NCBI RefSeq assembly: GCF_001625305.1
Contig: NW_017803157.1
Span: 4,009,690 to 4,073,689 of the forward strand
From: Branchiostoma belcheri
Lineage: Eukaryota; Chordata; Leptocardii; Amphioxiformes; Branchiostomatidae
Direction: 5' to 3'
Length of the DNA stretch: 64,000 nucleotides
Shown in pieces: positions 34,109 to 44,553 of this stretch. Every line of letters starts with the position of its first letter. Position 1 is the first letter of the stretch. The notes beneath the pieces are model-generated. The model did no database searches. It saw only the letters and a program-made list of their open reading frames with translations, and was not told the origin of the DNA. The position numbers and the translations under genes are program-made.

Positions 34109-35104
34109 GGTGACCCCAAAATGTCAGCAGATCCTGCTCTACTCCAGCACATTGAGAACATCTCCAAACTGTGCCGAATTTGCGGCCAGGCGGTGCTAAA
34201 AAAGAGGGACAAACAAAAGATGTACCAGCCCAACCCCTGCCGCAAATACGCCCGGAGAATCCACGAGATTTGGGGGGTGGATGTCACCAAGGACAGGGGC
34301 CACCGGCACCCTCCAGCTTTCTGCCACCGTTGTCGATCGAAACTGGCCAGGCCGCCGCATTTTTCACGGCCGAAAGTAGTGACCTGGTATGACCACGACG
34401 CATTTGAGGGCCACTGCGCCGCTTGTGAAAAGGTTTGTTTATTTATTTTTTTATTTTCTGTCATACATGCACTCATACATACATACATGTCATACATATA
34501 TCGGCTGAGAACCAAGAGGTCCTGAGTTCGAACCCCACCTTGTTACCGATCTTGTACTCTTAGGAAAGGCACTTTCCTCACTTAACTCCGGTGAAAATGA
34601 GTATGCCAGAATGATCATTATCATGATTGTGGGCATTAAAAAGAAAACCAAACCAAACATGTACTTAGCCAGGGTGACACATTCAGTTACAACTGTACTT
34701 TTCAGTGCATCATACATACATGAACAGGTAAAATATATAAAGTCACATAGAAACGATAAAGTTAAGATACAATAAATAATGATAATGACAATGATAATTA
34801 TTGTCTGTCCAGTATTCGTTTCTATGTGTGGGACACAACACCAGCAACAGCTGCCTGTGTCCCACGTGTATTGCACTGTTGCAATTTCAATAAATCAAAT
34901 CAAGTGGTCAAATTCATAATCCAGTCTGTTCCGATTGTTGTTATGAAGGTTGCATCCATAGCGAAAGGTGGAAGGCCGACGAAGATCAAGCCACCAGGTA
35001 GACCAAGATCACAGCCGAAACAAGACGACGACAAACAAGAACAACAGAATGAAACCACAGCAAAGCTTGAAGAGGATAACAAACTTGTTGGTGAACATAA
35101 ATGA
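34109..35104 (+). CDS. RAG1 N-terminal-region-like zinc protein with AT-hook-like tail
   Basis: Two exons: 34109-34432 (acceptor tcttctag, ATG at 34121, donor AAAAG|gtttgt, 104 codons) and 34949-35104 (51 codons, stop TGA), phase 0. The first exon shows the cysteine/histidine pattern of the non-core RAG1 N-terminal region: KLCRICG (Cys18, Cys21), then WGVD, HPPAFCHRC (His63, Cys68, His69, Cys71), and W89-x-x-H92 before HCAAC (Cys99, Cys102). In RAG1 the equivalent order is LCRICG, HP-x-x-FCH-x-C, W-x-x-H, C-x-x-C. The second exon holds KGGRPTK and PPGRPRSQPK, two AT-hook-like GRP cores, then an acidic/glutamine tail. No RING, core transposase or RAG2 is present. The product (about 155 residues) is probably nuclear and zinc- and DNA-binding (inference). 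The second acceptor is weak. The gene lies opposite to, and within an intron of, the putative long exonuclease transcript. Confidence 0.75.
34505..34665 (+). mobile_element. tRNA-derived SINE, family S2 (5'-truncated)
   Basis: B box gagttcgaaccccacc, then ttgttaccgatcttgt, gaaaggcactttcctcactt and gatcattatcatgattgtgg, shared with 54826-55005 in inverse orientation. It sits in the intron of the RAG1-like gene. Confidence 0.7.
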
Positions 35105-35567
35105 CCACCATGTGATAAGAGACAATGTCTGTTTGCTGATAATGACAAAAACTGAGAGTTTTCCAATGTATATTGTTTGCATTTACTCCAGTTCACACAA
35201 AATTCATTGTAAGCCACTGAAAAGTTATGGGCTACTCTAGTTGTAACTTGATGATAACAGATGTTTCACATTTGTATTGAAAAGTTTAAGGTTATACCCA
35301 TGAGTAAATTGTATTACATAGTATGTAGTTGTAGTCTCAAGTTTGCATTGATAATGTTGCCATACTTGTTCTGTTGACATTTTACATCCTTCTGCCAAAG
35401 TTTTGTTAACTTTTTATACATAGTCATATTATAAAATGACATTAAATCTTGTTTGTACTTAAGTGGACATTTTCTGTGTCTCTAGTTTATAAGACATCAT
35501 AACAGCTTAAGTTGCAGGAGAAGGCTTCCATTTGCAACTTACAAAGTTTATCCTTACCTTTATCCTA

Positions 35568-35800
35568 CCAACCGGTGCAATGGCCAAGTGGGGAGAATGC
35601 TCGTCTTGCGTTCAATAGGTCGTGAGTTTGATCCCCGACCGAGTCATACCAAAGACATGGTACATACTGCTTTCTCTGCTCTGAAGAGTAAGTGAGTTAA
35701 ACACACACCACTACCTGTGGACTATCCCCCTGCTGTAGTGATTGCACAACTGTGTGGCCCAAGTGCTACAGAAATGAAGATGGCAATGGTTGTGTGGAGA
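35568..35800 (+). mobile_element. tRNA-derived SINE, family S1, second copy
   Basis: Head accggtgcaatggccaagtg with B box gtgagtttgatccccga, then gagtcataccaaagac and gtagtgattgcacaactgtg. It ends immediately before the stop codon of the last exonuclease-side exon (35808-35810). Confidence 0.75.
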
Positions 35801-35812
35801 ACTTTAACTAAC

Positions 35813-38800
35813 CTTCCTGAGTTTGTTGACTCGGCAGTGAAGATCTGACGCTGCTCTTCCTCCCGTACCTCAGCCTGAAGTGGGTCCCTGTAGCATCTGT
35901 CTCGTGGTAGCAGGCAGGCTGGTACTTATTAGTGTTGGTCGGTGGCCGATACTGTAGGGTTAAGAACGAATAAATGAAAGATGTTTAAAGTTAAAACTTT
36001 TGGTCGAACACAAAAGTTCTGTCACCTAGAGCTTAATCGACCAGTTACTCTGGTCTTCCTCAGTAGACTGATCCAGTGAGGCTTGTCTCGTGGCTCCTTT
36101 GAAGTGTGATGTCAACACATGACAATAAATGAAAGATGTTTATTGTATGTTCATGCTATCATTACAGGCTAAGTACAAGTCTGAAGTGAGTCCCTGTAGC
36201 ATCTGTCTCGTGGTAGCATGCAGGCTGAACACGGTACTTGTTGGTGCTGGTCGGTGGCCGATACTGTAATATGAAAATGAATGAATAAAAGATGTTTGTG
36301 ATATTGACACATACTGCTTAACATTAGCACATTTGAGTCAGTATTTCATAAATTAGGCATTCAAAACAGCAGACATAAGCCCCAAGATGAGTCCTTTATT
36401 TTCTGAGCGGTACGTAACCCTAAAAATCAGCCCAGGACCCTTCCAGTAACCATTTTCCGCCAGAAGTTTGGGAATTTTTGCTCCATGAGCATCCCATCCC
36501 TGCACGCAGAGAGCACAATATTTTTCTCAAAGGTTTCTTACCGGAATGGTTCCGAGTTGGGGTAGGTTTTCCCTTGAGAAGTGCTCAGCTATCCTTTTGA
36601 TGGAAAATGACTTCACGTGTGTATCCATCAGCTCTCTCATTTCTTGCTTGAAATGCTGAAAGAAATCAAAACAAAACATTATACAACATTGTAATGTGGA
36701 TGTAAAGGAGACACGTCTCCCATTTTTAGTCCCTTCGTTATGATAGCCTAGATCCTTTTACATCAGGCTATCCAACCTTTGCATTCAAATCTCCCCCAAA
36801 AATGCAGACGAACATTTCGTAGAGTTTAAAATGAATGCAACATGTTAGACCTAACATTAACTACACTGAGAAAAAAGGCAACAATTACATATCCTAGTGG
36901 GAAACGTGCCCAGATTGACCATGTTTTAATCAACCAAAAATGGAGGAATAGCACACTAAACTGCAAAGCACATAAACATCAAATCAGATCATAGGATAGT
37001 AACAGCTAAGCTAAAACTGACAAGGACTTTAACACAGTCTGAGAGTGGATGCCCAATCAGCCTGAGATCGAGTGAACAATTATGTGACACAGGCTAGCAT
37101 CTGCCTAGCAACAGACATCAGAGAAGACCTAAAAAGACCTGGATGGAGTGCATCAAGACATCAGAGCGTCTGGATAGGGCCGCATGGAGGTGTGATGACT
37201 AGCCGACTGTTGCCTACCTGTGTCAGGGACATCCGCAGCAGAATAATCAAAACTTTGATAGGAGTGCGAGTGAATGAGCATCTACGTTTCCCTCACCTGA
37301 ACAGAGCGGCACTGCTGATAGAAGTCCTTCAGTCCCTCGTAGTTTAAACCGTGCTTTACCAGAGACCTGATCACAAACTTCTGATGCACTTCATGCAGGA
37401 ACCACAGTTTATCTGTAGGGATGTATAATAATTTGTTAATACATCTACGAATAGTTTCATAAGGTTGGTAAGACACTGAGTAAAGAGACTCTTTTTACAC
37501 AATCAAGTCTTTTATTCAGCCAACGTTTCGGTGACCATCTGTCACCTTCTGGCAATTCTGACTGGTTCACATTGCACAGCAGCACAGGTGTCACTGCTAC
37601 AGATGCAGTCCTGAAACTTCGGCTGAATAAAAGACTTGGTTGTGTAAAAAGAGTCTTTTTACTCAGTAGTTACTTTCATTGCACGAGAAACAAAATTGTA
37701 CATATACAGGGCACTATATAGATGGTACTGTATGTGCAACCCATATATATATATGGGCCCCGCAGGACAAGGTCAATACAGTCAAACTTGTCTAAGACAA
37801 ACACCCAGGAGACCACTGAAAAAAAGTGGTCTTCTTAAATACAAAATGGTGACAAAATTGTGAGCGACACAAAAATAATATACCAACCTCCAAACTCTCT
37901 CTTGTCCCTCATAATTTCCTTCTTTGTCTCATAAAACACTTTCCTGTTGGTGTTGGGGGGGAGGGGCAAAAGGGGAGAAAAAAACAGTGCAACATCATAT
38001 CATAACATCGTAATGATACAACAACAGTTGATATAAAAATAACATCCATTCCCACATGACTTAGAAATAGGGTTATAGTGACACAACCCACCCAACCTAA
38101 TGATACTTGACAAATCTCGTATACCAGTACCAGGGCTCGAAATACTGGGTACATGTGCACCTTAGCGCACCCAAAATTGGAGCTGTGCACACAATTATTT
38201 TCTGTGGGTGCACTGGTGCAAACAAATATTTTATGCCTACAAATATTTTTGTACGTATTTTTGTACACATTAAATAATAGGATGCAGGATATATACTGCC
38301 AACTCACCATTCCTCTGTACTGAAGATAGGCAGAGTGGACAGAAACTGGTGCAGAGGAGTCTCATAGAAAATCTTAATCAGCAACTGTACATCCACCATC
38401 GCTCTATGCCGACCTAAAACAAATGGGACATTCACTGAAATCAATCAATTTAAACTACATTTGGTGGCCTATAGTAAGATCTGAGTATAATCTAGATTAC
38501 TTAATAAATGTGTTGAATTCTTCTTATTCTTAGGAAGCAATACCAAATGAAAAGCAAGTTCTTTATGATAGTTAAGTTGGATGACTTTAGTAGGAATGCT
38601 GTTTTCTCTAGATATTTTTTACCCCAGAAAAGCTTGGAGTGATTTTGGATACAATCGTGAATAATCTGTTCTTTCCACATCAAATTGTGGACATTCGCAG
38701 ATGTAATGTATTTTGCTTTCCACTGCATTAGTTGCACACTGTTCAGTACACATTCTCTCACGAAGAGGAAGTTTTAAGAAAATATTGTGTGAGGACTCAA

Positions 38801-40460
38801 GCAGTAATATCAACTGTAAACAAATGCAAACTTATACAGACCTTCAGAGAATTCCCCAGGGAACCACTCATTAAGCAAGAAGTCCAGTGATAGAGGACAG
38901 CCTTCCAGTAGCTGATGTCCTGATTTCTTCACCTGAAGGAGACAAATAATAGCATTCATAAACAACTTTCAATTTGGCAAGTAACATAATTTAGGCTCAA
39001 AATCATAAATTGCAAGATGCAAAACTGATTTTTTTAGCATGGCACAGCATTAGGGAATCACTAGATAAAACAGTACTTGTACTAGTACTGTACCTCATCT
39101 AGGTGTATGAATGTGTCCGCAAAATGTAAGTTGTGTTCCCGGAGTCTGTCCACAGGTATGCTGTGCCGCTCACAGTGAGAGAACAACATCAGGAAGTCAA
39201 ACAGCTCCCCTCCATGGGCCACCAGAACTGGGGGAAATAACATATTAGCATTAAGTAATAATAAGTGGTAAGAAATAAAACGCCTCTATCCTGTGGGTTA
39301 ACGTTATGTAGGTTCAGGTTGTGGAAGTCCTCTCCTGCAACTTGCTACATAATGTAACCTAACACCACAGGGTATCTACTTCAGCAACAGTTACCATGGG
39401 GACAGCCACCTTAACACCTTTCACATGTGAGAGAATTGAAACAAATAGTTGCACTTCTTCAAAAGAATTGTCCAGATTGAGTCGAATAGAGTCACTTTCA
39501 TCCAGCTTTGAAACATAGGAGTCACTGTTATGTAAATGAGGAAAGGCACGTTGTACATACCTGGGTAGTGCTTGTAGTTGGTTTGTCGGTTGACCTGTTC
39601 CACGACCCCGTCACACCAGACCAGTAGCCGGTCGAGAACCTCCGGGAACTTCGGCTGCCCCTTCAACGCCCTCGCAGTCAAACCATTCTCCTGTCCTGGA
39701 GAGAAACTCAAACTTTACTTGTTTGTTTCACCGTCATTCGTTTACTCACTCACTCACTCACTCACTCACTCCTCACTCACTCACTCACTCACTCCTCACT
39801 CACAGACACTCGCTCAGTCACTCACTCACTCACTCATACTCACTCACTCACTCACTCACTCACTCACTCACTCACTCACTCACTCACTCACTCACTCACT
39901 CACTCACTCACTCCAACCAACCACCCACCCACTTAATCACTTGGTCTTGACATCACACTTCAAAGAAGCCATGTGACAAGCCTCACTGGATCAGTCTACT
40001 GAGGAAGACCAGAGTGACTAGCTCTAGGTGTGAGAACTTTTGTGTTGGATCAAAAGTGTTAACTTTAAACACTAACGTTAGTAGTATACTAACCAAAACT
40101 ACAGATGCGCTGACTGGTGTGAATGAGGCTGTCAAACTCCGTGGTGGGATGCAGGTCAGGCTGACACTTCACTCACTCACTCGCTCACTCACTCACTCAC
40201 TCACTCATCCACTTACATGTACCTTCTAAAACAAGGTACAAATTGGTGAGGCCTGATAGACAAGTACACTAACCAAAACTACAGATGCGCTGACTGGTGT
40301 GAATGAGGCTGTCAAACTCCGCGGTGGAATGCAGGTCTGGCTGACACTTCACCGCGATCTCGATGATGTCATCACGGAATACATTTCCCCTCGCGGCCTC
40401 GCAGTCGAAGAACAGCAGCAGGGGTCGTAGGTCATCCATCTCGGCAGCCTCTGAATCCAT
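35813..40460 (-). CDS. DEDDh-type 3'-5' exonuclease domain protein
   Basis: Exons: 40460-40274 (ATG), 39695-39561, 39227-39094, 38932-38842, 38413-38308, 37943-37888, 37412-37297, 36655-36542, then 35951-35813 or a duplicate at 36263-36162. All junctions are in phase. The catalytic set of a DnaQ/TREX-like exonuclease is complete: motif I LLLFFDCEA (Asp19, Glu21), motif II VLVAHGGELFDFL (Asp118) and motif III HRAMVDVQLL (His185 and Asp190, HxAxxD). Such enzymes remove nucleotides from 3' ends of DNA or RNA with two metal ions. After the domain come mostly helical segments (LWFLHEVHQKFVIRSL, RELMDTHVKSFSIKRIAEHF). With the alternative last exon read through to its stop at 35808 the protein is about 360 residues; spliced on, it gains the exons at 31887 and below. 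Substrate unknown. PML's exonuclease-like exon is another relative to compare. Confidence 0.85.
36162..36263 (-). CDS. Duplicated alternative terminal exon of the exonuclease gene
   Basis: Acceptor ttacag, then YRPPTSTNKYRVQPACYHE and TDATGTHFRL, ending TAA after 33 codons. The exon at 35951-35813 begins with the near-identical YRPPTNTNKYQPACYHE and TDATGTHFRLR, but continues and has a good donor (GAAG|gttagt). The pair allows two C-termini: a short one, or one joined to downstream exons. Confidence 0.7.
   Translation of the reverse strand, partial: YRPPTSTNKYRVQPACYHETDATGTHFRLVLSL
37475..37667. mobile_element. Inverted-repeat element (193 bp), arms about 50 bp
   Basis: Ends actgagtaaagagactcttt and aaagagtctttttactcagt, with inner arms gtcttttattcagcc and ggctgaataaaagac. 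In an exonuclease intron. Confidence 0.8.
38143..38225. repeat. Single unit of the hairpin repeat with its outer terminus
   Basis: cagggctcgaaatactgggt, then ttggagctgtgcac, as in the arrays at 11890-12240 and 49237-49590. The terminus matches the inverse of cccagtattttaagccctg at 49571. Confidence 0.65.
39739..39913. repeat. (CTCA)n microsatellite
   Basis: About 175 bp of CTCA repeats with few interruptions, inside the first coding intron of the exonuclease gene. A second short run lies at 40171-40206 beside the exon duplicate. Confidence 0.9.
40086..40171 (-). pseudogene. Partial duplicate of the 3' half of exonuclease exon 1
   Basis: About 85 bp match 40267-40351 (cgctgactggtgtgaatgag and flanks) including the splice donor, then run into a CTCA repeat at 40171-40206. 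It stands in the first coding intron and could act as a decoy donor. Confidence 0.8.
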
Positions 40461-41274
40461 GGTTTTCTGTCATAGTTAAAATGTTTATTGTTTGATTCAT
40501 GATTACCTTAAAGTTTAAAGTAACATCTGACTTTGTGGGCAATTACTTTCAGTCTAATTACTACATTTGTATAAATTGGGTAACCTTTATCAAAGTCTTT
40601 AAATGTTGAATACAGTTTAAAGAGATGGTTAGTTCTTTTTTTTTAAACAAAGTGTCCACTTATCTTTGCTTCAAGACAAGAAACTATATATCTAACCAAT
40701 ATCCTAAAGTATCAATGAATAATTTTAAGCTCAAACAAACAAACAAACAAATGATGTACACTCAAGGAGGCAAATTATAAAACAAGGCATGTTCAGATGC
40801 TTTCACGGTTCTATCAACTTCCTTGTTTGTTTGTTTGTTTGTTTATTTAACTCAGTTTGAAAGAAGTCAAGTCATAATTTGGTCATACGGCAGGTTATCA
40901 TGTTTTGGTAGGAAAAACTTGTTCTAAAAGCAAACTGAATCACTTTACACCGCCTTTTCACAAGAGGATGCGACCGCTAAGCGAACATTGGGTTTACGTG
41001 TCCCTTTTGTGCTCCCTTCATAATTTTCGATAACGATGCACATGCATGGAAAACTCAGCAGAAAAAAGTATGATTTCAAGACAACAAAACACACAAAACA
41101 TAAAAATCCCTCTGTCTATGAACTTCGCCGAGTGAACTGTCAAATCTCTAGTCACTTATCGCTTGCAGAATCTAGTAGAAAGGGCGTACTAGTATCAGAA
41201 AAAAGTCGTGCTGGTGAAACTGACACAAGTTTCGGAATCCATTTTTCCTGGAATTTGTAAACAAAATTTCTCAC

Positions 41275-41460
41275 CTAAAATAAACTGTCTGTCGACCGAT
41301 TCACTCTCAGAAATGCGACTGGATGTTGTGACAACACTTCTTCTTGTCTTTTCTTGACTCAGAAGTTTGTTAACCTCAGACAATCGCTCGAAAGAATCTC
41401 CGCTTTCGAGACCCGAGACGTCAAAAACTTTCAGAAGTCCGCCATGTTTACTACTGTTGT
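41275..41460 (-). other. Probable 5' noncoding exon and promoter-proximal region of the exonuclease gene
   Basis: The minus strand shows a GC-richer block with AACATGGCGGAC (a four-codon upstream frame ending at once) and a donor TTTTAG|gtgaga at 41275. The coding exon's acceptor (ctatgacag|aaaaccATG) lies 800 bp downstream. No Met-initiated coding frame runs through. Confidence 0.5.
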
Positions 41461-41545
41461 TTGCCACGTGACTATTTCGCGCCAAAAAGTGGCGAACAAG
41501 GACACGCTTGTAACAATGTTACCGGAGGAATCTACCGCCCCTTTA

Positions 41546-41730
41546 TAGCCTCTACCAGGCTTCGGAAAGCGGCTCGAAACGATTAGAAATGGACAGATAA
41601 CATGCCAGGGTAGCCGGGAGTTGGTCTAGATTTTTGGTCCTTGGTCCGCTATCTAAAAGAGTACAGTTTAAGTTTGCCGCTTTCGGGAGTTTTTACCTTC
41701 CAGCCACTTTCCGAAGCCTGGTAGAGGCTA
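41546..41730. mobile_element. Foldback element family M3, second copy
   Basis: Ends tagcctctaccaggcttcgg and ccgaagcctggtagaggcta. It is more decayed than the copy at 25593, with recognisable agataacatgcc and cgggagttggtc blocks. It lies just upstream of the exonuclease gene's presumed first exon. Confidence 0.8.
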
Positions 41731-41757
41731 CCTCTTTTGTATCAAAGACTCCCCATG

Positions 41758-41931
41758 ATAGCCTCTACCAGGCTTTACAAGCGGCTTAATAGAAGAGTAG
41801 ACACTGGCCCAAAGCGGCAAATGTACTGCTTCAGAGGGCCAACAGTTCTGGCTACTTGTATTTCACAAGTCACTTTATCATATTTCAAAGCCGCTTGTTA
41901 ACAGCGATTTTTGAAGCCTGGTAGAGGCTTA
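41758..41931. mobile_element. Foldback element family M3, third copy
   Basis: Ends tagcctctaccaggcttt and gaagcctggtagaggctt, with inner arms acaagcggctt and aagccgcttgt. It follows the second copy after 27 bp, so the two stand in tandem. Confidence 0.8.
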
Positions 41932-42089
41932 TTCATTGTGTCATCCTTGCTTGTATCAAAATAATGATATGGTTGATCTGGTTTGGCTTTTTTCTTCGAC
42001 GTTTTGTGGGGCTGCCTTGTACTACCAAGGACATTATACATTATATAATGGTATAATGTCCTGGTACTGTAATTTTGCAGCAGCGACAC

Positions 42090-44550
42090 CTAGCTGCAGT
42101 ACGAGTCATTGCAGGTGACAGACGGTCTTTTTTAAAGAAATTATCAATTATGTAAATGAAGACCTAACTTGCATAATTAATGAGGAAGTGATATGATTTC
42201 AGTGGTAACTGCCAGCAATTTCACACTTGCTGCATTTGGAGTGTATGTAGCAGGAAAATATCTATCAAATCAGGACTTCATTTGCATAATATAATATAAT
42301 TTTCCAGGTAACATTACCTGTTTATGAGCTTGTAGAACTCTAGTTTGATGTTACCAGTACTTTTCTTTGTACATTTATTAGTATGTGTAAGTATAGGGCC
42401 TAGATAATAATAGCATTACTTTTGCCCAATCCTCCAAATCTATGTGAATGAAATAGAATAGACTGAATACTGATTAACCAACTGTATGAAAATAAAACAC
42501 AGAAACCAGACTTTGCTTGAGATGATATATTTTATCCAGACTTTTCACCATGTACTACAAAAAACAGTACATATTCCTCCATCCAGGGGCTACGTTCTTT
42601 GCACTCCTGGTTTTAACCCTTGCCCTGCTGTGACAACCCTTTGGCACTACACTTGTATCAGCTCTTGGGTTACACAGCAGGGGTAGGGTTAAGTTTTAGC
42701 ACGGACATTATACACATAATGTCCTTGGTTTTAGTAAAGCCCGTCACACATTCAGAACCTTCCCCAAACACCAGCCGACAAAGGTTGGCTGAAATTCAGG
42801 AGCAGTCTGGCCAGATTTAGGCCATGCCTACCTTTCGATACGAATCAAATTTGAGTTAAATCTGAGTCAAATTTGACTGCCAACCTCACCCTATCTACTC
42901 CCAACCATGGCAAAACCTCCCGTCCACTGTCGAATGTTTTAAACATTTAGCAACATTTGGTTGGTGCAGCCAAACAGTCAATCTTGCCGAAAGTCTGCCA
43001 ACCACAAACAATCTTGCTCCCTACCTACTCCTAACCATATTTAGCGGAGTTCGGCAGTGTTTGGGCGGCCATATTCAGTTATGTGTGACAGGGCTTGGGC
43101 TGGAACAGGCAGGAGTTTATGAGGGAATGCAGTGAACTATTTGAGGTCTTACCGACATACTTAATATAGCTCTAGTGAGAATGACTTTTTTCACTCTTTG
43201 TAGAATTTCATTTCACACATATCCCTTGCTCCGTTGTATTCCATCCCCTGGAAACTGTTTTTGCTAATTTCCACCTCACCTACTCCGAGTTACAGACAAT
43301 ACCACTCCATCCCTACAGTATATATGGAATGCATATTGCATGTGGGTACATCTGTAGACAAGGGGGCATGACCCCTGGGTCAATAGGGCATGACCCCTGG
43401 GTCAACGACCCCCTCTGAACCCCACAGTGCAAAGGGCAAGAGTGAACAGCAGTATCTGCAACAAGGTATTTCTTATGATCCCGTGATTTGTATAATTCTG
43501 ACAACATGGCAACGACAATGAAGGTATACAATTAGGTAGGAAATAATGGCATTTTCTTGCTAATTGTTCTAGCAATGGTATGTGTTTGTTTAATACATTG
43601 TAATTGTGTTTCCTTCACTCTTCAGTGTTTTTTTCTCCTTCCAAAGAACAAGTTAAGGCATGTTAGTAAGGGTACATAGTACATAGTGAGTACATAGTAC
43701 AAAGCGTGTACACAGAGAATCAATTTGCAATGTTTAGTGACTTAAAACTGGCCACAAGCTACTTTCTTACAACTTATCCCATGGACTATGTTTTCCATCC
43801 TAGCTTCTTATAACATGGTACAATAAAGCTCACATAACCAACGTTACATGCAAATATGCAGCCAGCTTTAGGTCAACAACGATTATATTTCATTCCGTAC
43901 AAACACTTTTGTGTTAAACATAATATCATCATATATAACTCGTATCATATCACAGGCGATACAACATTTGATTTGAATACCAGTTTGACTGAGGGAGGGC
44001 TAGCCAGGGGGATTGGCAGCAGCACATATTATCCGTTGGAGGGGGCAGCACAAGCGGGCGATTTCTGTAGTAACACCCGCTAGTAACTCCAACTTTCCCA
44101 GCGGAATGGTTCAGGCCCAAAGCGCCCTGTCTAGCCCTACCTATCGACTACTGGCTCTCGAAGGCGGTGGACTGCGCCACGACCAGTCACGGGGGGTGAG
44201 CGTTGCCGGGTGTTTTCTGTACGGACCACCCTGCCACAACCCGCTGAATGGTTCGGCCTGGTTGTAGACAAAGCAGCATTTATCGACAAGTGTTTTCTGT
44301 ATGAGCACTTGTCTGCTAACATTCTCTACAAACCAGACATCCACTCGCTCAAGAACCAGTATTCGAGTACCCAACATAGTGCACAGTATTTGATCCTGAT
44401 TTCCTTTCTTCAACTTGTAGAATTGGACTTGCATACATACACTTCATACAATTGCTTTATAAGTGGAAGGTCTACGGTTCTTCTAAGTCTTGCTATACTA
44501 AGTAAGAGGTATGCAAAAAGAAGCATCTCAATGTGCATGCTTGATGTGGA
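42090..44550. other. Intergenic stretch between exonuclease and methionine adenosyltransferase genes
   Basis: AT-rich; contains one inverted-repeat element (42737-43095) and the short palindromic pair ggacattatac / ataatgtcc at 42028-42060 and 42704-42725. I see no convincing coding exon. Confidence 0.5.
42737..43095. mobile_element. Inverted-repeat element (359 bp)
   Basis: Ends agcccgtcacacattcag and its imperfect inverse ttatgtgtgacagggct. GC-richer than its surroundings; no open frame. Confidence 0.65.
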
Positions 44551-44553
44551 GTT

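Noticed and set aside
34109-35104. ProtoRAG or Transib transposon
   Set aside because: No RAG1 core, RAG2-like frame or RSS-like terminal repeats are visible around the gene; only the N-terminal zinc region is present.
39723-39950. Frame of repeated THSLTHSL
   Set aside because: Translation of the CTCA microsatellite.
41195-41485. 96-codon minus-strand frame as first coding exon of the exonuclease
   Set aside because: It starts at TTG, the only ATG in the block belongs to another frame that stops at once, and a splice donor lies at 41275; treated as 5' UTR.
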